This document shows positions 54,407 to 64,000 of a stretch of DNA of 64,000 nt, piece by piece. Made by a program: the position numbers and the translations under genes. How positions within the stretch are numbered: the stretch's first letter is position 1; each line of letters opens with the position of its first letter. The stretch covers positions 93,824,797 to 93,888,796 of the forward strand of contig OX465580.1 of assembly GCA_950022655.1 (NCBI GenBank). Direction: 5' to 3'. Under the pieces are notes generated by a model that searched no databases, was not told the DNA's origin, and saw nothing but the letters and a program-made list of their open reading frames with translations. The stretch is from Alentia gelatinosa. Its lineage: Eukaryota > Annelida > Polychaeta > Phyllodocida > Polynoidae.

Positions 54407-54623
54407 ATGTTGTATCAGGCGTGAGAGCTAAGGACTTCTGGGAGACGATGGTCAACTGTCGCGGAGTGGTGGGCGGAGCTGGAGACATCCCAGATTCCAA
54501 CAGTTTGGGGTCAGGGGTGAAGGCCACGTCGCCGTCTGTGACGTAGGTTGACTGACGCGTGACGGGGGTGGCGTTGGGCGTCTTGGGCATGTGAACGACC
54601 ATCTGCGTCACGGTTGGCTGATT
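54407..54623 (-). CDS. host gene exon (217 nt)
   Basis: Acceptor GGACACAG and donor ACAT/GTAAGT. It starts in phase 0 (NQPTVTQMVVHMPKTPNATP) and ends with one base of a codon completed by the exon at 31431. It encodes about 72 residues rich in Thr, Pro and Ser (TPRQLTIVSQKSLALTPDTT), with several S/T-P sites. GC-rich in an AT-rich setting. No domain is recognised. Phase agreement over the 22.7-kb intron supports the join. Confidence 0.85.
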
Positions 54624-55039
54624 CTGTGTCCGAGTAAAATGTCATATGAATGAATCAGTTATAACACTAGCCATCTTTCCTTCCTCCTACATCCCAGACA
54701 ATAAAACCTTTTTCTTTTTTTAAACAAAAAAGAAACCTTCGTTATTTTCGTAAATAAATATAATATCATCTATGTCATCTTCTATGCCATCTTCTATGCC
54801 ATCTTATTCAAAGTTGTAAGATGATGTTATATTTTGATATATCAAAGATTTTGTTTTATATACGATGACTTCATTAGAAGAAACAATAAGTATGTAGTCT
54901 AGTTGAAAATATAAGTGAACATTTAAGCTCCAACATCCCACTGGAAAATGAGGCTCCACTCGTCACTATAATGTACAACCTATGAATATTTCTCATTCGA
55001 CAAACATGCAGCAAAATGTGCCAACACACTGCTGTTTAC

Positions 55040-55089
55040 CTTGGAATACACGGCATCTTTGAGGTTATCTGAAAGTACCAGCACAGCTT
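55040..55089 (-). CDS. host gene micro-exon (50 nt)
   Basis: Between TTTTTCTCGCAAG and CCAAG/GTAAAC lie two bases of a split codon plus 16 codons reading AVLVLSDNLKDAVYSK, ending in phase 0, which joins exactly to the exon at 54407. An alternative acceptor (GTACTTTCAG) would shorten it to 29 nt in the same frame. It is too short for ORF-based detection. The evidence is the double splice consensus, the phase fit and the sensible peptide. Confidence 0.55.
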
Positions 55090-58000
55090 CTTGCGAGAAA
55101 AATTAAATGAACAGAATTTCACAAATAAAAAAAAACGTGCGTGGTGAATAGAAACGTATCATACAAAAGGGGACCAGTTCAACATCTATCACACGCGGAG
55201 GTAGCAATAGAAACCAAATCAAAACAAAGAATCAGTTCTTGTGTCCACGACAAAGCTTTGATATTATTAATAAGACTACAATCTTCGTTTACAATCTGTG
55301 TGTGCAGACTGCTTCTTCTATACACTGAAATCAAAGTTAAAGTTATTTTTGATATCATTCCCTTTGCATGTTAATTTCAGTTATGACTATATATATGAGG
55401 ATAAAATTGTAGAACCCTATATATAACATATCCTGTTGAACTTGGAACAAGTGGTCTGTATGGTACACATAGTGGGCAGGCGAGTGATCAGCGAAAGCCT
55501 CTATCCGTCAGACCGATTGCTGGGATGAATCATCCATTCACAGCGTATTAACACATAACCATAGGTGGCGCCCTAGTCTACACAACCAATATCAATCCCA
55601 CAATTCACTGCCATCTATTATTCAGCCCTGCCACCAGATGTCCCTGGTGTGCAACCGCCCCTCTGACCTAGTGGATTAGCGTCATGTATGCATCGTCGCC
55701 GTGAGCGTGCAGTATCATATTTTTATAGCACCCCTGGTATTTTCCGCTTCACATAAGTTATCATGGACCACCTGTACACCTTGAAGCATAGGCGATATGA
55801 CTGCGTGGTACACCAAGGTTTTCCGACTTTTCATAGGGAGCCACAGTAATCCTACTTTAACCGTCAGGTACCCGTTCAGAAAACAGCACGTCCGAGCAGA
55901 AAACACATAGAAGTACAACTGTAGTGTACCATAGTATGGTATTTCGTGGATTTTTTCGTTCCGCTAGGTTCTACGTGTAGATCCTTGGGTTGGAAAAAAA
56001 AATTCCGGGGTCGCGAAGCGTTGGGTGCAGGAGTGAACAGCTAAGCCTCGTAAATTCGATATAGTACCATAGTATGGTAGTCTGAATGAATAAGATAATA
56101 AATCATTAGAAACTCTTTGTATTAACAATGTGCATTTAACCCTTTATGGCCGCATGATGCATCACCAATGTGCATCCAACCCCTTAAGGGAGCATGACGC
56201 ATTATCGCATTAAGGACGCATGATGCCCTAGGACATCATTTTTTTCTATTTTACAATCATGAATACTTTTAACGAAATAGTGAATAAGGCAGTCGTTCTT
56301 ATACGGTCAAAGAAATTGAGAATGATTCTATTAATTCCGGACGTGCCGTTTCTTGATTAGATATGTACTTTTTAAGCAGGTTCACTCAGGGTCAATAGTG
56401 TGTACACTAAATGCTTGACTTCATTTGATGTATGCTGATTGGTTGAGCCCTTGAAAGGAATGCGGGTAAATGCATTACATGCACAAATGTTTGCATTCCC
56501 AGAGTATAGATTTATGCAAACCTATAATAAAGGCTTTAGAAAGAAAGGAGATAAGTAAAACGTTATAAAGAAAGGAAAAACCTGATGACAGAAGCTACCA
56601 TAACATCGAGTATTGGCCTGCCTCCTCTCGAATATGAAGAGATTGCAATCGTCTTTCTTCAAATAGGGAACCTGGATACACACCACAGGCCTGATAGGAG
56701 ACCGTCTCTCTGTCGGTCACCTGCTTTTTACCCAATGTATTAATTAGCATAGGAGAACAGAATGGAAAGAGAAACTTTCGGTGAAGTTAAAACAAAGTGT
56801 GAAAGAGTGACCCCTAGCATGATGGAGGTAGGTTGTTTCTTAGATTTGCATTTATCTATTTGTTTGTGGTGTCATGGGAACATAGAAGCTAGCCATTGCC
56901 GCTATTTCACCCTGTCCAGAACAGGCTGATATGTTTATCACCAGGGCGTAAACAGGTATGTGAAATGAGGGTGGCAGGAATGAGAAGTAACAAAGTGGCA
57001 AGACCGGGAATCGAATGCCAAAATATTTGTTCCAAGTGGCGGTAAATTATATATCAAAAGCTAAGTTCAGTAACATATTAGTTCCACAATAATACCCGGA
57101 AACCCTTGTTAATAGTAGGTACTCAGGATCATAATGCACATGTATGCGTTCCCATTCGGCACCACTTTCCATTATAGTGGTGTTTTATCCATGATTCTAT
57201 TAAGTCCACATGTGTTTTTATCTTCACAATAGATATATCTACATGTGGGATGGAAGTGGTGTAGGCGTAATGCAGTAGTTATTGGTGTCACATGGCACTA
57301 TGGATACAAGACCAAATAAACCTGCTTAGTCCGCCTCTCTTCACTGATGGATTACCTGTCCAACGATATATATATGTACAGCTACTTCCAGAAAGTGCCA
57401 ACTGCCAACATCGAATATGCCACAGTAATGGCCGATCAGACAAGATGTATGAGAAATGAGACAAAACATGTCAAGCAATGTACGCCGAATTGGCGATAAT
57501 ACGAATTACAGCTCATCTCTCTGCCTTGACCACTCTAATGTTCAACTGTCTGCAAATGCAATATGCGAAACGGAAAGAATAAAACTAGGAACAAATTTCA
57601 AACTTTGATGAAAGAACAAAAAGTATGAAGAGGAAGTCAAATGCCAAGGTAAATTATCCGAGAGATCTTATTTTGACATGGATAACTTTCAGTCTCAACA
57701 GGGACGGATAAATATCAACCAAATCCCGTTTTCAATATTGAATTATGTTTTCCTATAAATGCTGATAGATTTTGGTAAAATATTCGCTGGAAAATTCAAA
57801 ATCGACTAATGTTGGGCTGGCGCACGTTGATTCTAGTGTCCAGTTCTGTGATACTGGTTTCTTGTGCCACTATAACCATTTCAGAAATCACTATAACCAT
57901 TATAGAGGGTGGCCCAGGGAATCACAGGAATACATTGTGTGAAGCAAGTTAGCGAACCTTTACACTACGGTTACAAAATATTTGAGCACTCAAAAACTAA

Positions 58001-61000
58001 TCACAAACAATACATGGCTACATAGGGGTTGTTAACGCTTCATCATCGGCCTTAATGGCTTTGAGTAGATCAGTTTTGAGAGTAAGGAGCCCTTCCACAA
58101 TCCATACGCAGACACTTTGGCTTAGAAGGAGGAGCTTATTCGATTTTCTTGGCTTTGAGTGAACCGCTTCTGGAACTGTTACCCCTGGGACCCTTGGGAC
58201 CTGGGACCCCTGGGACCCCACTCTCCCGAGCCACAGCATGTTGAGCGCGGTTCAAATGGTAAACAAGACTTTCAGACCATGTCAGAATGGACCACTGAGT
58301 CATGCAGACCGTCTGGAGTGAGAATCAAGTTGTTACAAAATGCAACGAGAGTGAAAAAGATTACGACAAGACGATACATAAAAACTCTCCAGATTATTGG
58401 CTCGCGGGCCCTGCGAGTATCTACACCTACCCCACCTCTTAGATAGGAGTGTGTGCTGTGACCGTATAACAACGATACTTTGACCTCAAACTTGAAAAAA
58501 ATATAGACTGGGATTGCTGGTACAAGAATGGTAAAGGTTATGGTCGTCAGAAAAAAAAAAGGTCTATTATACTTCAGTTGGTGTTTGGTTGCTTGTTTAA
58601 CCTCCCTGGGGACCCTGAGAGTAGGTTCAGCTAATCTCACTGATTTGCACCACAGGGGTGTTGTACGAATCTATGAGATGAATTCAGGTAGAACCTATAA
58701 TCACACGAACCACTTAATCTTTAACCACTGACCTAACTCCCCGTCCCCTTTATTTGGTGACATTTCATTTGTCCATATATTACTTACTACAATACTAACG
58801 CCCAAAATTGTCTGCTTCTGAATCCAAGGGCATTTACCACCACAGAATTCATCGATAAACAACGTCCTATACTAATACACTTTTAATGGCCAGGCTTTCT
58901 ATCTCGATCTGGAACTACTGCTGGCAAAATTTCTAGTCTGAGGAAACGCAATTTTCATGATTAATGGAAGTTTTGCAATCGAGACACCAAAGACTAAAAG
59001 CTCTCCCTTAAGCCTCACACAGTCGGTTCATGAAATTCTCAACGAAGAAAATGCCACACACACGACAGATCTACTCCTCTACATAGCAGGAGACTAATGT
59101 CACACATGAGATGCAGTCTTGTGTATTACGTTTCCAATAACATCGAAAACTGTCGTTTCTTTTTGGAAGAGCATGTGTGTTAGAAAATAAACTTTCAATG
59201 ATTTAGGATCTTTCCCCCTTTCTTCTAAAGTGTTCCAGATTAAAAGATCTACAATATATACATTGTATCTTTGTCACGTTTTCCTTCTCATGAATTCCAT
59301 TGTGACAGAATTACAAAAGTACAACAGATAGGCAGATTCAAATCCAGATGTCACAATATGAATATAAAATTTTCGTAAAGTTGAGTTTTGCATTTCTGAA
59401 CACTCTTATTTACTGCATTCATTACTGCAGGGGCAGTAGAGGTGGCAAGAAGACAGTCAAATTGGCTAGACAAAAGTCTATGTACAAGAAAATATAAACA
59501 TATGTAATATATCTAGAGGCTTTTGACTGGCTGCTTGTGTCACGTTTACCATGGAATTCATGTTAACGTGATTTTCCTTTTCTTTCTTGCCTTTTCTTAA
59601 AGTCATAAAACCCAACCTTATTCTATTTAAATGAGTTATCCATAATGGATGAAATCTGAATTTCTGAATTTCTGGACCCCAACCCCAACCCCCTTCCAAA
59701 TCTTGTACGCAAAATTTCCAAACTTTTTGCCCCACTTCCCCACCCCTAGTGCATATGGACTTTATAGATGGTCCCTTACTGCTTATTAGCTATGCTCTTT
59801 GCATTATCTGCCTAACGGTACTTGGGTAATTTCGTGTAAGTGGTGGGGGGGGGGGGGGGAGGGGGCTTCAAGCCACTCTCAGACCTGTTATGCGCTGTGA
59901 AAGAAATTTGATATCAGCCCAGTCATGATAGGAACAGGAGAAGATAGGAAACAGCACAAACCGTATCATACCGACTACAATAGACTTGCTACTCCTGAAT
60001 CATCCAGAATTCTATGAACGGCTATAATAAAGGAGTCGAGATTTAAGAAATAAACAGGTCAAGATACGCAAACTAATTGTGAAGACGTGACACTAACACC
60101 GCTAACCCAGTAAGATGCTAAAAAACACACACACAACACCAGATATGACACTTGATAATCAGCAGGTAAATCTGGTAAATCTGTCAGCGTGGGTGATTGG
60201 ACCACTTAAGGAACGTTGCGCTAATAACACAAGAAGATTAGTGTGGGCGCTGGCACCGTGCAACTTGCGTGGGCTCCGACAGATACGAATAAGGTCCCGT
60301 CCAATGTCCATTCCACCACTAGTACTCCCACCACCATTACCACGACCATCACAGCGCCGATACGGTCACGGCTAAATATGCTGACAAGCCTCAGCTATGA
60401 GCGGAGGGGGCGGCAGTGCCTGCTGTAATCATCCACCTTCACTACGAAAACCAACCTTTATAAAGGTCACTAGTGGTAATATTGGGATTACAGGCTGCAA
60501 TGCTAAAGTCTGTGACGCCAATGGTCTTCACGCCCCAGTAAAAGGATAATTAGGTTGGAACGTAGCAAGGCTCACACAACTATTTATCAACAATTTACAA
60601 AAAAATGGAAACCATCCATTTACTGCCACCAGACCAGGATCTGTCCAAGGTGTATTGTACTGTGTGTTTTCTAATGCAAACTGTTCACTAGTATGACAGA
60701 ATCACCCCAATTACCCAATTTAACAAGTGTAAAAGTTTGTACAATTCTAGAACTCCTACCTGATATTGGTAGATAAAATTAATCTTCACTCTAGAGGGGT
60801 ATGCCGGAGGGGGTAAAAATGTTTTCTACCTAATATTGCACTGCTCTCAAGAGCTGAGTCTGGGCGAACATGTACTAAAGGCCTATAACAAAAAAAGATA
60901 TTGATATTCATGATTAGGCACACGCCCTTACTTAAACCATTATCAAGTTAGAATTTCATTGTAGCCACCATATCCTCAACCAAAGTGTCACGGCTCGATA

Positions 61001-64000
61001 TCTAGTTGGGTTTTTAATGCCAAACATCTAAAGTGATTTACGTATAATTTATCCACAACTTAAAGATAGCTAACATCAACTATCTCTGACTTGGATTGCT
61101 ATTGATGACAGCTGTTTTCGAATCCTGAGCATTGAGGGATTCTCTCGTAAAATTAGAACGAACTTAATGAAGTCTGTCTTTTATTTATTAACTTCGACTG
61201 CAATACGAGTCAGTATCTCTCATATCGAGGATTGCTTACAGGCAATTCTTGCAGGGATTTGAAAGATTTGCATAAAGTTGTTAAGGTGCAATGACTCTGG
61301 GGTCTAACCCAATGTAGTAAACAACTAAGGTTACCAAAAACATTTAGGGCTCTGGAAGAGATTTTCGCTATTTTCTCCCCAGGGGGCAATACCGTTTAGC
61401 TTCCAGAAGTCCGGGGCAGCTTGGAGGCTTCTTATTCCAATTCCTCATTAGAAATAACATGAGGTTTGTTAGCTTTTAATTAAATGAACAAATCGGAAAG
61501 TGTTAGTCAGATAAAGGGATGTCAGTTGGGCTCAGAAAAAAAGTGTAAATATTCTTCAAGTGGAATCTGCTGCCCCGGAGAGACTAGGAAATCGTAGGAA
61601 ATATATCGTTGTAAGCCACAGCGTGGGATCAGGGTCTGTGGCGAGGTTTAAATCACTGTTTCATCGCTGATTCGATCGTGCACACAAATTGAATTGTATA
61701 TTATGCTCCCATGATAGTTCATGAAGCCAAATCCACAGGTGTTAGCCCTATTCGCCATCCTCTTTATAAAGATATAAATATATATATATATATCCCATGA
61801 TGCAAACCGAGGCAATTTGATTGTTGACTGAGACTGATTCACTATGAACAGGTACATCATCCACTGGTACCCTCATCATTCTTATTTCCGTACTATTCAA
61901 GCTGGAAACCAGATCACCCGGCAGGGAGGTAACCATAGTCACAACTCTTCACCCAGGGAGGCTCGTATTCGAGTTTTGGTTTTAATTCATTTCGTAATTA
62001 GATTGGCGCTATTAATAAGCAGGGGGGAACTGATTATTAGTTTTACCTCATGTGACATATAAACTCTCTGAAATATGTTGAAATTAATGTAAAATATTTG
62101 TTGTTTTGGCAAACGGTGCGTCATATGAGTCTTAAACCGAGAAGGCAGTCCTTTTCAAGGTTTTTGTATCATTGATTATATTAGCCTACATATTTATTCA
62201 CGGCTGATTTTAAGATTTGGCAGATAATGAATAATATTAATAATATAGAAAAAAATTGTATGGACGCCAGAGTAAGTTATACACCTCAGCTTATCTGAAC
62301 AACTACCGCTTAAATCCAAGTAGAGGAGTTCATTTAGACTTTCTAAAAAAACCACTTGCACTGGAAAGATGACAGTATTTTTGTCGTATCAGTATACAGG
62401 TTCATAAGTAGAAACCCTGTGAACTATGACCACATTTTTCAAAAGAAATCCTAAACTATAGACGGCAATGCAATATATGAAATATCTCTACCTCATAACC
62501 TTCCTCAAACATATTTTTGAGAAAAAAAGTATTGTTTTTGACATGAATCTCTCATGCAGAGGAAAAAGAGGCAAGTTTATTGCAGCAACGTCTTTTTAAA
62601 TTTCAAATCACAGGAGAAAATCTCAGGTCTAGGGGAACTCTGTTCCATCATTGCGGTCTGGGAATTAATAAGGTGTCTGCCGTCATCGCGATTCCAGTCC
62701 GGATGTTAGAAAAATGTCGTCTGCTCGGAATCAGCCTGACCGACACCCCTTCCTCCACACAGTATCATTTTGTTGTTTTACAACTATTTAATGTCCTAAT
62801 CACCGGGGAATGATTAAACAGCAAATAGATATTGACGGGAGTAGAATTAAGGGAAATACCACCTCTGGCCTTTATGAGCACCATCGAAGAAATGCCACAT
62901 TTAATGACAATCACTATTACTAATCATGGACAGAGTGATTGGAGTCGGCATGTACTATCTGTGTAGACAGTGTGTAAAACGTTATCTCTGTGAGAAATCT
63001 GCATTTATGATATCACATATGGTATTTATTCAAAACAGATAAACTATAGATCTTAATTAGCAAGTTTTAAGACTTCGAGGTGTAATTTGTAAGAGGAAAA
63101 TGGTAAATGAATATTTCGTATGAATGATAGCGGTCGACTAGGGCAGACAGGCACAATATAAGGGACGAGTGAAACGTAAGGAGCGGAAAAACCCGATACT
63201 TATGATAATCATTGGTAATAAAAGTGACATTATAAAGAACTCAAACAGTTGGAAGATAAACTCAAGTGATAGAAATGAAACATATAGTCATGCTAGACAT
63301 AAATATTCTCAAACTGCTGTTGTCCTTGTGAAGGCAGCATATCACACCACATCGGCAGCACTAAACACCCACGGCCATGTTCAGTTTGCACTGAGACTTC
63401 ACACCTACCGTAGCTATAAAACATCATTTCTTTAACAACGTACTTGAATTTTCGTTTCAAGAATAAATTACTCTAAATTGCCTAAGATCAAAAGTGAGAA
63501 ATATATTTGTTAAATATGTTAAACTTACAAAAAAAGAACTGGAAATGTCATTGAAAAAATTTGATTTTCCGAAGAGGTAGCTCACAGAACACCCGCAAGT
63601 TAAACGTGTTCAAGTAATGGGTTCTTGCAACAGAAGGAAGACCCACTTTTTAGTGGTGCATGTTGATGGTCCCATAATGCATCAGCCCATTAGGACGCTG
63701 GCTGTAAAGGGCCAACAATGCAGCGCAATGACGTGTGCGGGCACTTCCTTTGGGCGCTGCCTAAATAGGTGGTAAATTCATTATGAGGAATATTGGTAGG
63801 CCTATAACTGCCATGCGGATGGGGATGCATGTGTGACAACGCTGATGTTTATACTGGTGTAACAATACACACATCAAGAGACAAGTGGTTTCTGGGCGAT
63901 GTGGAAACAACCTAAATGGACTGCTTAGCTGTACAAGGAAACGCACAATCATGGTCAGGCTTCTGATCATGTGAAATTGCACTGGTATTTGTAGAGTTGG
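55090..64000. other. upstream intron or flank, little recognised
   Basis: No exon with matching phase was found with confidence. Noted structures: two copies of the palindromic word TACCATAGTATGGTA (55927, 56065), CCTTAAGGGAGCATGACGCA-type short repeats (56130-56230), a CCTGGGACCCTTGGGACC minisatellite (58185-58220), a G-run (59846-59859) and a TA tract (61768-61790). A GC-richer patch at 60240-60380 is discussed under findings. Confidence 0.4.
55927..56079. repeat. pair of identical 15-bp palindromic words 138 bp apart
   Basis: TACCATAGTATGGTA occurs at 55927-55941 and 56065-56079. They could be ends of a small element or its target duplication. The interior is non-coding and includes an A-run. 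Confidence 0.5.

Noticed and set aside
58018..58446. Facing 73- and 95-codon ORFs over a CCTGGGACC minisatellite
   Set aside because: The overlap is with short GGGACC repeats; no splice phase or domain support.
1..64000. CRISPR array or prokaryotic defence system
   Set aside because: Repeats here are contiguous tandem or inverted arrays without regular unique spacers, and the exons and transposons are eukaryotic.

Overview
The window looks like nuclear DNA of an invertebrate animal, probably marine. Support comes from GT-AG spliced, GC-rich exons in AT-rich introns of up to about 23 kb, satellite arrays, many short palindromic DNA transposons, a PIF/Harbinger transposon and a tyrosine-recombinase (Ngaro-type) retroelement. 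I cannot name the species. Nothing here is bacterial: there are no operons or CRISPR arrays.

Host gene. One gene runs on the minus strand across most of the window. Six exons at 55040-55089, 54407-54623, 31431-31712, 20107-20270, 19308-19391 and 17734-18414 have consensus splice sites, and their phases agree at every junction. They encode the last ~490 residues of a Pro/Ser/Thr-rich, low-complexity protein that ends at a stop at 17734. It has a possible SxIP microtubule-tip motif and a short charged helix at its C-terminus. I do not recognise the family, and its 5' end lies beyond the window or was not found.

Layout. 1-1080: degenerate ~280-bp repeats. About 1190-4720: a satellite with an exact 418-bp higher-order period. 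5.7-15.7 kb: a cluster of palindromic or inverted-repeat elements, including a 2.5-kb element (11978-14484) whose interior is a ~350-bp tandem array with CA-rich cores. 17.7-20.3 kb: the last three host exons. 23.0-30.8 kb: a very large foldback structure in which four tandem-repeat families appear in mirror order, with a 1-kb GC-rich insertion in the left arm. 31.4 kb: a host exon, followed by a LINE reverse-transcriptase relic and a degenerate tandem array. 39282-44297: a structurally complete PIF/Harbinger transposon with TTA target duplications, matching inverted repeats, an intact DDE transposase gene and a two-intron Myb/MADF-like gene in tail-to-tail arrangement. 46424-51723: an Ngaro-like element with A1-ORFs-B1-A2-B2 split direct repeats, carrying Gag, RT, RNase H and tyrosine recombinase regions interrupted by frameshifts and a stop. 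54.4-55.1 kb: two more host exons. 55.1-64 kb: intron or upstream DNA with little I can identify.

The Harbinger transposase and its Myb-like partner should act together on the element's termini, which are packed with a short ACGGAAG-type motif. The Ngaro copy and the LINE fragment look dead. The most unusual object is the 7.7-kb nested palindrome. Its 16-bp repeat lacks stop codons in all six frames and so produces long false ORFs.
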